Below, one piece after another: positions 45,111-56,672 of a DNA stretch of 64,000 nucleotides (position 1 is the stretch's first letter; each line of letters starts with the position of its first letter). This stretch comes from Excoecaria cochinchinensis (Eukaryota; Streptophyta; Magnoliopsida; Malpighiales; Euphorbiaceae). The stretch is from the NCBI GenBank assembly GCA_947683425.1, contig CANTUQ010000004.1, positions 4,936,001 to 5,000,000 on the forward strand. The letters are read 5' to 3'. The position numbers were made by a program, and so were the translations under genes. The notes under the pieces are model-generated. The model was not told the DNA's origin. It saw nothing but the letters and a program-made list of their open reading frames with translations, and did not search any database.

Positions 45111-45974
45111 TTGATTTTTCCTGAGAAGCTTGAAGATGGACCCACATACTGAAGTTAGCTTGGCGATAAATCGGCTAATGTACTAAAGTTTTCCCAGGAA
45201 ACTTCTAACTTCCTTCTCTCTTTGAGGCACTGGCATCTCTCTAATGGCTCTGACCTTATCCGGATCTACTTCAATTCCTCTCTGGATTACCACATGGCCC
45301 AATAGCTTACCCGAGGTAACCCCAAAGATGCACTTCTTGGGATTGAGACATAGATTGTACTTATTGATCCTTTGATTTCTAAAGCCTCAAAGTGACCCTC
45401 TCTAGTAGCTGACTTAATCATCATATCATCGACATACACCTCCACTTCTTTGTGGATAAAATCATTGAGAACTCTGGTGGCCATTCTTTGATAGGTTGCT
45501 CCTGCATTCTTTATTCCAAAAGGCATAACCCGTTAAGCAAATGTACCCCATTCAGTGATGAAAGCTGTCCTGATTTGATCCACGATCCTATTGAGGATTT
45601 AATTGTACCCTGCATACCCATCTATAAAGCTGTACATCATACAAGCAGCGGCAGTATCTACCAGCACATGAATATGAGGCAGAGGGAAATCGTCCTTCAT
45701 ATAGGCTTTGTTCAGGCCCCGATAGTCCACACATACTCGAACCTTTCCATCCTTTTTAGCCACAGGAACTACATTAGCTAACCAAGTTGGGTATTGAACC
45801 TCTATTAGAAACTTAGCCTCAATCTGCTTATGGATCTCTTCTTTCACCTTTTGCGCCCATTCTGGTCTAAGTCTTCTGAGCTTTTGCTTGACTAGTTTAG
45901 ACTCCGGGTAAATTGGGATGGCATGTTCAGTGACATCTCGATCAATTCCCGGCATGTCCTCGTATGTCCAGCAA
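45111..45974 (-). pseudogene. Reverse transcriptase of element C
   Basis: RT copies element RNA into DNA. From 45955 down: KDGKVRVCVDYRGLNKA, DDFPLPHIHVLVD and YSFIDGYAGYN (45599-45955), then MPFGIKNAGATYQR and the catalytic YVDDMMIKS (45430-45526). In-frame stops (45599, about 45529) and a frameshift after HFEAL (near 45380) break it; the region to 45110 continues in the shifted frame with GVTSGKLLGHVV-like residues. Upstream, a one-base deletion near 45974 separates it from the protease frame. Confidence 0.85.
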
Positions 45975-47784
45975 AAACTTTTTCATATATTTTTAAAATT
46001 CTCTCAAATTTTAACCTCTCCTTAGGAGTTATGTCTGATGCTATCAAAATTTTCTTTGGGTTCTCCAAAGTTCCGAGATTAAATGCAGTTGTACTAGTTG
46101 AGTTAATGTCAAAAATGAATGCATCACATTTATGATCATGATAAATGAAATCATCAGAAACATCACACAAGTAAGCAAAGTTACTCATCTCATTAATATA
46201 ATCAAAAACATTAACATTGTCATTACTGAAAAGTTTTGGGGTAAAAAGACTATCTAAGTGACTATTGTCTTCATTTTCTATCGACGCCGATGTTGCAGCC
46301 AACTGTGCCTTGGCTTCTTGGCTTGGTAGAGGTTTTTTAACTACCTCCGGTGAAATCTTTAGATCTTCAATCTTTAAATCTGGCCGTGCCATCTTCTCTT
46401 TTCCCTTCAACCGGGTGGCTAACAGCCTATCAGAGATAATCTCCTCGGGCCCATCCCTATCCCAGACACTACACTGAGTCATAATCTCTTCATCCCAGAA
46501 GGCCTCTGCAGATTTGACAACTCCAACATCCCAGTCGAAGACATCATTGAAAATTTCAAACACTGGAATAATCTTTCCACCTACCCACTGAGGCTCTTCA
46601 TCTTCAGTGTAAGCACAGACCGAAGATGCTAGAACAAAACTCTCTAAAATGTGGGGGATCTTCTCAGACATTTTCTTCTTGCCACGCTCTCCTTTGTACC
46701 CTAAACCCTTTCGATCTTTCTGGCCTTGTGTAGTGACAGCAGACTGTAGCCCTTGTGAGTTTTTACCCAAGCCCGCTCCTGAGAGAAAGTGCATCTTCTT
46801 CATCATATTCACAACCTGAGGGCTATCTACTGAACCCTGCTCTTCTCCTATCACTGATATGTGAAAGCCACTAAATGGCTGGTTAGAAATCCCCAAGGCA
46901 GACACTTGGTTTTCTCTTGGAGCTTTAATGCTTACCACCTCTCCTTCATGTGGTATCTTGATCATCTGGTGTAGGGTAGATGGCACTCCTCCCAATTTAT
47001 GGAACCATGGCCTTCCAAGTAGAGCTGAAAAATTCGCTCGGATAGGCAAGACCAAAAATCCTGTCTCCGTCTCAATAGGCGCAGTCCTGACCAGAGCTCT
47101 AAATGTTCCCAACACTTGTCTTCGAGAATTATCATAGGCTGTAATGGTTAAATCAGACTTGCTCATCATGTTTTCAATTAGCCCAAAAGCATGAAGTGCC
47201 ACTAAAGGGCAGACATTTATGGATGAACCATCATCAACCATAACACAAGTGGTGTGCTTGTCATTAATTTGTGCCTTGATGTACAGCGGCCGATTGTGAT
47301 TGCGGCCCTCAACTGGTAGGTCATCATTAGAATACACCAATCTCTCTCCTGATCCCCCTTTAACAAGATCTAATAGCTCGGATGGAGAAATTGTGGTGGC
47401 CACGGTAGATTCACTCAAAGCCTCAACCAACTTCTGTTTGTGGGCTGGGGACTGTCTTAAAAGATCCCAAACAGATATTTGAGCCGTGGTCTTTTTTAAC
47501 TGCTTTACTATGGGATCCTCTTCCAGCTTTTTCTCTGCAGGTGCTTGCACCGGCTCCTGCGACTTCTCAACCTCTAGGACCACTCTTCCACTTCTTGTTA
47601 TAGCCCCAACTCTTTCCTCCTCATCTGAATCCCACGGATCCGTGAACTTTCCATCTTTCTCCTCTTCATCTTCTTCTCCACTCTCACTAGTGGACCAACA
47701 GTCTATCGTCGCCACGGGCATCCCTTCTTCACTTGCCTCAGGGCGAGTGATAGCGACATATTCATTACCATATAAGTCCTGCAA
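45892..47784 (-). CDS. Protease and linker portion of element C polyprotein (630 codons open)
   Basis: This is the longest open frame left in C. An acidic N-terminal part (residues 30-60, runs of E and D) is followed by a retroviral-type aspartic protease with active-site VDDGSS (183-188), an AYDNSRRQVLG stretch and LLGRPWF (255-261). A glycine-patch-like segment comes next (about 325-365, GAGLGKNSQGL then RKGLGYKG), then a linker with a FAYLCDVSDDF motif. The first Met is only a convenient start: the frame is continuous with gag upstream except for stops near 47800-47914, so the product was a Gag-Pol polyprotein. The last 20 or so codons are out of frame after a one-base deletion near 45974 and are not native. 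Confidence 0.8.
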   Translation of the reverse strand: MQDLYGNEYVAITRPEASEEGMPVATIDCWSTSESGEEDEEEKDGKFTDPWDSDEEERVGAITRSGRVVLEVEKSQEPVQAPAEKKLEEDPIVKQLKKTTAQISVWDLLRQSPAHKQKLVEALSESTVATTISPSELLDLVKGGSGERLVYSNDDLPVEGRNHNRPLYIKAQINDKHTTCVMVDDGSSINVCPLVALHAFGLIENMMSKSDLTITAYDNSRRQVLGTFRALVRTAPIETETGFLVLPIRANFSALLGRPWFHKLGGVPSTLHQMIKIPHEGEVVSIKAPRENQVSALGISNQPFSGFHISVIGEEQGSVDSPQVVNMMKKMHFLSGAGLGKNSQGLQSAVTTQGQKDRKGLGYKGERGKKKMSEKIPHILESFVLASSVCAYTEDEEPQWVGGKIIPVFEIFNDVFDWDVGVVKSAEAFWDEEIMTQCSVWDRDGPEEIISDRLLATRLKGKEKMARPDLKIEDLKISPEVVKKPLPSQEAKAQLAATSASIENEDNSHLDSLFTPKLFSNDNVNVFDYINEMSNFAYLCDVSDDFIYHDHKCDAFIFDINSTSTTAFNLGTLENPKKILIASDITPKERLKFERILKIYEKVFAGHTRTCRELIEMSLNMPSQFTRSLN

Positions 47785-47913
47785 GACATACCACTCAGGT
47801 AGGCTCTACCCAATCATAAAGACAGGCGGTGGCACAATATTGTAGTTAGACTTCTTCTTGCTCTCTCTCCGTTCAAGATCAGTGATCTACTTATTATCGA
47901 TCAGATCCTGAAT

Positions 47914-48522
47914 CTAGTGCCTTAGCCTTAGGCAATTGTCTGTCAAATGCCCAGTATATTGGTGAAAGGCATAGTATTCATTCTCTTTATGCCCCGGCTC
48001 CCCTTGGGTCCTAGCTGGCCTGGGTGGCAGGGGTTGTAGCTTCCCCTCTTTTATCAATCTCTTTAATACCCATGATAAAGGCCGATCCAAATTTGAGAGG
48101 TACCTTTGATTCACACCTGTTACTGACACCTCAGTTGTCTTCCCACTTCTATTGCCACTGCTGGAACTAGCTGACTTGGTTGCCCCTTGATTAGTATAGC
48201 CCTTCTTGGCATAAGCCTCACTACTTGCCCTCCTGGCCATATATTCACCCTCTGCCTTTATGGCAATGTCCTTCAAGGACTCCCAATCTTTTAGCCCCTT
48301 CATTTTCAATCCATCTCTCAGGTACGGGCTGGCATTCCAAATGAATAATCGGATATGGTTAGGAGTGTTAGGTTTGCGCTTCATCTCCATAACTCGGTTC
48401 CTCCACCGAGTGAGGTACTCATGAAAAGACTCCCCAGCCTTTTGTTGTAGTAGCTCCAAATCCTTTAACGTGACCTCCATCCGGGTACCGCAATCATATT
48501 GCTTTAGGAACTCTTCGATCAA
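47914..48522 (-). pseudogene. Gag capsid and zinc-knuckle part of element C
   Basis: Gag forms the particle that packages element RNA. Residues MEVTLKDLELLQQKAGESFH, then YLTRWRNRVMEMK and YLRDGLKMKGLKDWESL, are the C-terminal half of the retrotransposon Gag domain; YYAFHQYTGHLTDNCLRL is the single zinc-binding motif of Tat Gag (the first Cys of the usual YCAYHQ is changed to Tyr). It is in the same frame as the N-terminal part (48529-48870) and the protease; single stops separate them. Confidence 0.8.
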
Positions 48523-48528
48523 TAAGTC

Positions 48529-49320
48529 CTAGTCTTCCTTGGACCTTCTGTCCAGCTCGTGGTACCAGTCAATAGCAGCCCCTGTTAGACTAAGGCAAAA
48601 GTATTCTATCTTCTGCTTCCTTATCAGAGTTATTCCCTTCATGACCAGTGAATACTGCTTGATGTACGCAGCAAGGTCAGAAGTGCCATCAAACTTGGGA
48701 ATATCAGGAATCTTGAAGTTCTGAGGGATCAGATCATCACCATCCAGCTCCCGATCCTCAAGGTAAATTCCCCTTCCTACAGTAAAGATCCTTGTCATGG
48801 CCTCAAACTTCTCCTCCATCTTCCTCCACATCGCATCCTCCAGCTTGGGCGACTTTCCCTTTGCTACCATCTATTCCTCTTGCTCCTGGCATAGGTCAAT
48901 CTCAAATTTAGGGCCTTCTCTGTGCTCAACAGGCACTGGCGCTCTTGGCTCAACTACAGGTGGATCAACTACTGCTGGGGGATCCTATCTTATAGCCCCT
49001 TATTCATCTTGCCCCCTAATTGGAGCAGCAGCTTGTGGCCCAGCAAGTGGGGCTAAGGTAGTAGCCAGGTTGCCCATCATCGCCATCATTCTAGCCTAAA
49101 ACTCTTCCATTTCCCTCCCTACCATTTCAGTAATCATTACCCGGGTTGTATTAGACCCACTTGATTGGTTAGTAATACTTGTCTCAGCTGATGACTCGGA
49201 GGACAATATCTCACTACCTTCTGAAAGAGAATCTGAACTCTGATCTGACACTAACTTTGGTAATCTAAAGAATGGAATCCTTCTTAGCCGATCGTCAGGA
49301 CCTCTAAATCACCTGGATGA
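48529..49320 (-). pseudogene. Gag N-terminal part of element C
   Basis: An open piece at 48529-48870 contains FKIPDIPKFDGTSDLAAYIKQY and FCLSLTGAAIDWYHELDR, the start of the retrotransposon Gag domain. Further upstream, to about 49320, the same frame continues through several stops with a proline-rich segment and the GPDDRLRR start also seen in D. A tag stop at 48529-48531 divides it from the next Gag part. Confidence 0.75.
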
Positions 49321-50095
49321 ATCTATTATGGTTGCAGAATACACCTCGTTAGGATGATGCATGATTGAAATGCAATGCATGGTTGTGCTAATGCAGCATA
49401 GACAAACACATGCAAGCAGATAGATCCTTCCAACCTTATCTCTCCCACGCACAAGGTAGTGTTGTCTCTTTCCTAGGTGGGCTTTATCCAAGGGTTACCA
49501 GGGAACCCATTGGACCCGTATGGTGCACGGTGGAGAACCAGCAGCATAACATCTCTTGCTTAATGTACATACGTATGGGTGTTTGGCCATTATGTATTTA
49601 AACACCTCAATTAAATCAAGATGGGCCCACCGGGGCATGAAAGCCTTTGATGCAAGACCATTTAATTTAACTGATGTTGTTCAATATATGATGGCCCACG
49701 TAGCAAGCACGGGATTACGGTACATTTCAGCTAGTGAAAGTATCTATTGCTATTACTTGAGTTTTGGTTAAAGATTGTGATACTTTAGGGCTATCCAAGC
49801 ATGGTCCCTGCCAATGGGTCTAGCTCATCATGAGCATAACGACTGATTGGGTCTCCATTTGATATACCATAAGGTAAGAGGCTTAGGCTGGTGATTATCC
49901 TTAACACTTCCCCACATTGAGTGAACGTAGGGTAGTGCTTTGGGAATGCATTTGGGCTAGAAAAGGGACAAAACTAGCATAATCTAAGGCTCTAGCATGG
50001 ATGCAATGTAGTTTCGAAAAAGGATGAAAATTTTTAAACTAAAACTCAATTGTAAATTTTAACCAATGTACTTTCAAAGCGAAGTCTCAAGTATT
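49321..50095 (-). mobile_element. Element C 5' leader
   Basis: Untranslated region between PBS and gag. It aligns in blocks with the leader of D (41400-42113). No open frame or structured element stands out. Confidence 0.65.
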
Positions 50096-50115
50096 GTCCC
50101 TAGTGGAGTTGCCAC
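50096..50115 (-). promoter_or_regulatory. Primer-binding site of element C
   Basis: The minus-strand sequence TGGCAACTCCACTAGGGAC, next to the LTR end, is the mutated counterpart of the D site at 42114-42133. Confidence 0.65.
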
Positions 50116-51518
50116 TGTGAAGCATGCCGAACCCCGGGGCACCCCGAACGTGCCTTCAGTGCGATCGAGAGAGGTTCATAAAACTTGTAAGCAAATACAA
50201 GTGCGTTTATTTTGGGCAACAAGGAGGTTTCTTGGAGTCGCCACCCAATAGAACATTGGAAAAGGTCATCTAGCCTCAGTGAGCCTAAGACAGCGCTGTT
50301 ATGTCCATTTTGGGCAAGCCAGAGGGGTCTAGGAGGCCCCATCCTAATAGAACATTAGGATGGCCCTCTCGCCTCGTGGAGCCTAGGACTATGCAAGTTG
50401 GGCCTTTTTCGGGACACAAGAGGTGTCTTGGAGGCCCCACCCCAATAGAACATCGTTGAGCCCAAAGACCAGAGAAGGTTTGGGACTTCCCATTTATTCA
50501 TACCTTGGTTAAGTTTATAATTGAGATTTGAATTTAGCGTTTCATCCCATTTCTCATTTAATTCAAATGCAGTAATTTAATGTGCATGTCAATCATATAA
50601 TGAAAGCGATAAATAAAGTAAATAAAGTACAATAAATTATAACAAAACTAGGGGCAGAATACAACCCCTATTGTAAATTAAATACAAATCATACATAAAA
50701 CGGGTTATTTGTTAAGGATGAGGACATTGATCCTCGCATGCTCTTAAAAAAATGGGTTAAAATTGATAGTTTATTTAGGTGTAAAAAACTAGGACATTGG
50801 TCCTATTTTATTAGAAAAAGTTCTAAGTTAATTTAAAAGAAATATTTTTATGATTTTCTTTTTAGCGTGCCTAAAAAAATAAATTTATTACATAATAAAA
50901 TAAATAAACCCAAAATAATGAAAAACAATAAAAATGACAGATAACTCCCAAATAGTATCTTCAAATCTCCATGGGCTCCCACTTGCCATTGAAAAAAAAC
51001 TCACACATAAAAAATGAGTATTGAAATAAAAAACACAAATAAAAGTGATGTTAGTAACAAAAAATATATTTAAATATTCAACATAAAAAATGAATTAAAA
51101 TAAATAAAAATGCATCATGTATGACAAATTAATTAAATGACATAATAAAAATATGCAACTTATCATAATAATTCAACATACATAAAAAAAAACACAAATG
51201 ATAACAAGAATAAACTCACCATGCATGAAAACATAAATAATAATAAAAATGAAATTCAACATGCATACAAAGCATAAATGATAACAAGAATAAACTCACA
51301 ATGCATGAAAACATAAACAAGAATAATAAAAATAATAATAATAATACTAGTAATGGTAGTAACAATAGATAATGATAATAAGAGTAATAGTAATAATAAC
51401 AATAATAAATAATACTAACAAAAAAATAAAAATAATAATAGTAATAATGATAGTAATAATATATAATAATGATAATAATAATAATAATAATCACAATAGT
51501 AATAATAATGAAACAAAT

Positions 51519-51570
<52 letters not shown>

Positions 51571-52773
51571 ACAATCAACAATAAGGAAGATGAACAATCA
51601 AGCAAGCAAAAATAAAAGAAATAATAAAAACAAAGCATGTTAAAGCATTTTAAATAATAATACTAAAAATAATAACATGTGAACAAAAGTAATGATAATA
51701 ATAATAATAAAAATAAAAATAAAAATAAAAATAACAATAAAAGATGAACAATCAAATAAATATACAAAAATAAAATAAAATATACTAAAAACATCAAATT
51801 ACATAACTGAACCACATAAACAATAAAAAAACAACAAAAGATTTAAAAATCTACATGATGACTAATTAATTGTAAATAAAAATTAAATTAAAAATTGAAT
51901 TAAAAATTGAGTAAAAAATGCTTGCCCTAAAAATTTGATGTGATGAATGAAGGTAAGTGATTAATCTCCTTGTCTTTATTTGTAAGAATGATATTAGAAA
52001 AATAAAATATTGAAGAGAAATTTTATCTTAAGAACAAATAATTAATTTATTTGTCTCAAAGTAAAAATTGTTAAATAAGAAGGAAGAAAATTCCGAAGAA
52101 CAAAAATTATTCTTTTTGCCTGAAGAATTAACTTAGGAAAATCCTTTAGAAAATTGAGAGAATTTTTTCTTGAAGAAGAATAAGAAGAAAATATTTTTTT
52201 CTAAAGAAAATCCTCCCTAATTCTCTGTCTAAAAATGATTTTATACCTCACCAAAAAATCAGATTTTGCATTAAAAAATTAAAATCAATTTAATTTTCAT
52301 AACCACAAAAAACTGATAAATATGAAAGGTTTAGAATCCAAAAAGTTTTAGAATTAAATTCTATGAAAAAAATGAAGAAAAAAGGCCAAAAACTGCTGGA
52401 GGGGAGAATCCGCGCGCATAGGGGCAAGCGACGCCCGTTGACGAGTAGGCCATCCCTCGCACGCGCGGGCGACGGCCAGCGCGTCGCTCTCGTACAGCAC
52501 GCCCTGCGCGCTGGGGCGCCCCCGACACTCGCAAAATTTATTTATTTATTTTATAAAAATTTTTTTGTAAAAAACTATAATTTCAAAACATACCCTTTTT
52601 GTCTAAAAAAATTTTTTTAAAATATTTTTAAAATACATTTTTATTTATTTCTAATAAATCAATTTGACAAGGAAATCATCACTTCTAACTTTCATTTTTG
52701 TTTATAAAGAGGCACACTTAATTTCATCATTTGATAATCTTGATCTAGGCTGCTTCGGGACTCGGTGTCTACA
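50116..52773 (-). mobile_element. Element C, 5' LTR (2658 bp)
   Basis: It runs from TGTGAAGCATGCC (50116) to CGGTGTCTACA (52773). It pairs with 24115-26826; visible differences include a shortened third hairpin module (around 50440), altered AAT runs (51320-51570) and a shorter GC-rich block (52410-52530). The number of differences is much higher than between the LTRs of H, so C is older. Confidence 0.9.
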
Positions 52774-53067
52774 TTTCCTTTCCTCTCTCCTCTTTTCTTT
52801 CTTTCTTTTCTCATTAATTGCTCTCAACTACCAAGCCATGTGTCATACTCCTATAAGGTAGACTTAATAAATCTTTGGCTTTTTAACACTTTAGTTCTTA
52901 GCATAAATCCACTTAGTCACTAAAATAAATTCTTCTCTTAATCACTTAAATTCTCCTTCAATTAAGTCCCTATTTATTTCCAATTTCACTTGTACAATTA
53001 CCAAAATAGCCATTAATTACTAAATTACTCTTGCAATTATACTAGGCCACTTTTTTGGGATGTTATA
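52774..53067 (-). mobile_element. Solo LTR E, second part
   Basis: Continuation of 22127-24114 after element C. It ends GGGATGTTATA, then the target duplication AATAG (53068-53072). It starts with a pyrimidine-rich stretch resembling that in the J and H LTRs. Confidence 0.8.
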
Positions 53068-53370
53068 AATAGTGCCACCTATGGCCCACTGTGTCCACAA
53101 ATATTTTCATCAACATGGGAAAGTACAATTCATGGCAAGTTCAGTGCTATAATTTGAGGTGAAGTTGAGGTTGAATTGTAACTACCGGTGGAGGATCCGA
53201 CCGAGCGCTATCCCCAAAACATATCCCGTCGAGTCAATTTTTATATTGAAACGATCTCGGATTGATTAGAAATTTTAAACACACCCTAATTAATATTTTT
53301 TCATATTTTTGGACTAATCTTAGTGGAATTTTAACAATTAAAAAAAATAAAAAAATAGGGCCAATCATTA
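53068..53370 (+). mobile_element. Element F, 3' LTR, second part
   Basis: It matches the F 5' LTR from about 15876 to 16344 (AAGTACAATTCATGGCAAGTT and following), with an internal deletion of roughly 160 bp near 53175. It is cut at CATTA (53366-53370) by LTR G; the rest lies outside the window. Confidence 0.8.
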
Positions 53371-54255
53371 TGTAACAGCCCCAATACCGGGTTAGTCATA
53401 AATATTATTTTTCAATAGTGAATATGCTTCAGGGGTGAATAGTACTTTCCAGAATCGAAAAATATTTTATTGGACCATTATATAGAGCTTGACAATACGA
53501 GTCTGTAGGCACAAATTTCGTGTCAATCAGAGGTCAAACGAGTCCAGAATGGCCGAAACAGTAAACAAAAGTATTTACATCGGTAAAAAGTGGGCCCAGG
53601 TGGGACCACTGAAAAGTAAAAAGTGGGCCCAGGTGGGACCCACTGAAAAGTAAAAGTGGGGCCCACTGAATATTAAATATGGGATCATGATGACATCAGT
53701 GATGACGTTATGATGATGAACAGTAACTGATCTCCCAAAATATAACATCATCATTGACTGGGTCCCATTGAATAGTGACAGCATCTTTGACTGGTTTGTA
53801 AATAGTAACTGTGGGTCCGTGAATAGTAATTATGTGGCCCACAAAATAGTGACTCCGGGGTGAATAGTAATCGAAAAAAATTTTATTTCACCATCAAAAA
53901 GAGGATGAAAAATGAGTAAAATGGTGTAATCTGGTGTAAAAACGAGGGCAAATAGGCTTCCGAAAGTTAGTCTGAAGTTTCTTTAGTTCGGTTTAATTGA
54001 ACCAAGGTTTGACCGAATTTTTATAAATAGTTAGAATGGATAAAATTGTCTACTATAAGAGGATAAAAGGCTTAGAATAATTTTTAGAAATTTTTGACAA
54101 CATTAGAATTGTATTTTACGGCAAAACCGAACTTAACCGAAATTGGACCGGTTTAAGTGAACCGGACCCCAAACGGATTTCGATTGAGCTAAAATTTTGC
54201 AGGGAGACTAATTTTAATATTATAATAAAGATGGAAATTTTTTGGAGTGAAAATG
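53371..54255 (+). mobile_element. LTR G, first part
   Basis: It starts TGTAACAGCCCCAATACCGG and resembles I and F in several blocks. It contains two near-perfect copies of a 33-base stretch around AAGTGGGCCCAGGTGGGACC (about 53587-53645). Element H interrupts it after AAATG (54251-54255). Its other LTR, if any, is not in the window. Confidence 0.7.
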
Positions 54256-54643
54256 TGTAACACCCCCTTCCCATACGTAGGCGATCCCATCCGAGAAGGA
54301 GTGAGATGCCGTATGAGTAAAGGTGTCACCAAACAATAGCGAGGCAAAACATACATTCATTCAAACATACATTCAGAAAATACAGAATAATTAAAAACTT
54401 TACATGCAGAAAGCAAAAGCTGATCATGCATTACTATAATAAACTATTACAATAATGATCTGATCAACTAGCTGAAACAAAATAATATTACATATACAAA
54501 ATATAGATACAAAAGCGAAAGCTGATACAGAGAGTTCTATACAAAAAGAATCAATAACTGATACAAAACTGAGCCCTACACTAATCCCTTCTGTGTTGGC
54601 TTGATGACGGCGACTCTCCTAAAGCAAAACGCCTTCCGCACCT

Positions 54644-54682
54644 GCACGGGTAAAAACACCGTGCTAAGCGATAAACGCTTAG
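54644..54682 (-). promoter_or_regulatory. Conserved double hairpin in H LTR
   Basis: GCACGG...CCGTGC (54644-54664) and CTAAGCG-ATAAA-CGCTTAG (54664-54682), then TGGGG; repeated at about 61718-61756 in the other LTR. Confidence 0.7.
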
Positions 54683-54973
54683 TGGGGAAACACACAAAAA
54701 TAATGGACGGCCATTCACAATGGTCGTCAAGGCATAACACATTCACAATGGCAGAATGCAAAGGTTATAACATAATCCATATAAACATGCTCATATTTAG
54801 AAGCCATACAATCAATATCTTATAAACATATTCATTACAGAATAATCCAGCATGTATTTCATCATTAAGCTCATTCAGACATTCCATTCATAGCCAGATC
54901 AGATCAGAACAATTCCATTAACATTTAAAGAACACCTGCTGACTCTAGATAGTGGATAACGAGTGAACTGAGG

Positions 54974-55192
54974 GTACCTTACGGGTACGAATCGAATACT
55001 GAGGGTACCTCACAGGTACAAGTCAAATGTTATTTATTTATCAAAACATGTTATTCATATACTGAGGAGACCTTAAACAAGATCCTAATACTGAGGGGTT
55101 CGCGAGGAACCAAACGGGGACCTGATCGGGGTCCAAACTGAACTGAGGGCTGCAGCTAAAAGACTCTATTAGGCATGCCTAACTATCCACTT
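54974..55192 (-). promoter_or_regulatory. Hairpin chain in H LTR
   Basis: Stems separated by ACTGAGG-type spacers: GTACC-TTACG-GGTAC (54974-54988); GTACC...GGTAC (55005-55019); GGTTC-GCGAG-GAACC (55097-55111); GGACC...GGTCC (55118-55134); palindrome GCTGCAGC (55149-55156); palindrome TTAGGCATGCCTAA (55169-55182), then CTATCCACTT. Confidence 0.7.
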
Positions 55193-55439
55193 ACTCGACT
55201 CTAGCAGGTTATGCGACATTCAAATCACATTTCAGAGTACGGAATATAACTCATCAGAAAATCATGGTATCACACATATCAAAGCGTCAAACAGTAAGAC
55301 ATGCATCATACAACAGTAAAGTCCATTCAGAAGGAATACCAAATTCATTTCTGAGTTAAAAAATAAGAAATTTCGGAAAACAAGCTGAACGGAGAAGCGG
55401 GCGAGATTGGCTGGTCACAAGGCGTGACTGGCCTTCCCA

Positions 55440-55770
55440 ACAGGCAGGTCACGCGACGTGACCGAGGGTCACGCGACGTGACTTGCTTGTTCCTCGCCGG
55501 TCACGTTGTGTGATCTTCACAAATCACTCAACGCTCTCGCAGGTCACGGCGTGACTGGGCGTCACGTCTCGTGACGTGCTATTCCCTCGCTTGCGTGATC
55601 TCGCAGATCACGCCTCGCCTTCGCAGGTCGCACGACGTGACCGAAGATCACATCCCGTGACTTGCTTGTTCTTCAGCTGGTCACGCGACTGGCTTCTCAG
55701 CAGGCAGGTCACGGCGTGACCGAGGGTCACGTTTCGTGACTTGCCTTCTTTAGTAGCGAGTCACGCGACA
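55440..55770 (-). repeat. GTCACG palindrome array in H LTR
   Basis: Repeated inverted modules such as GGTCACG-CGA-CGTGACC (55447-55463), along with GGTCACGGCGTGACC-type and mismatched copies, number about ten within 330 bp. The second LTR has the same array at about 62515-62840 with small differences. Confidence 0.75.
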
Positions 55771-56672
55771 AAGAAGAACTTCAACAGTACCTCGATTTTC
55801 CAGAATTTCCAGAATTTCCAGAACACAGAATTCAATCCCAATTTGATTTAAAACCATACAAACCTGTTTTTACCTTCCAGAAATCATCTCAAACAACATA
55901 GGCCACAATCATACAACTCAATTCATCCAATAATTAACCAAATCAAATCAAGAACATATGCATTCAAACTCACAAGAACATAAACCCTAGAATTTTACAG
56001 CAGATTCAAAATCACACAATTTCACAAATAAACATTCCCAAACCTGGATTCTAAGCTTCTAACACTTAGTCCCACTGCTCCCAGCAACCTCTTTGCCTTT
56101 GGGATCGCGTGGAGCCTCAGCTAGAACAAAAACACAATAATGAACATCAACATGCAACCCTAAATTAAAACTCAACCTAAAGAAGAAGATGAAAAACTTA
56201 CAGCAAGATAAAGACAAGGATATGCACTTACCAAGCTAGAGAATGCAAAGGGATTAATTTCACCAATAAGAACTTGAACTCTCAACATAGTACTTTGGAA
56301 TGAAGAAAATGAAGAAGAAGAAAGAGAGTGAGAAAAGAAACGTAAATCTCTAAGTCCCTTTTCTTTCCTTCCCTTTTCTTTTTCTTTTCTTTACCCTAAA
56401 TCAGTGTCCATTTCCTATTGGTAAAACTAATCACCCCCACCAAAATAACCTACACTCCTCACACCTAAAACCCTCTTCACTTATGCATACCATACAATGG
56501 TATGAACACATGCACACAAATATTGCTCACTTCATTAATACACTAATGCCATGTATGTACCCACATACTAACAAACCCCAAAAGCATATATTTTACTAAA
56601 TTACCCTTATGAAATGCTAAACACATGCGAATGCTTACACATACAGACAGACAGATAGACAGACAGACAGGC

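Noticed and set aside
54601..54825. A 74-codon frame conserved at 54601-54825 and 61675-61899
   Set aside because: Conservation is explained by the two LTRs of one element being copies; it spans the double hairpin and has no family resemblance.
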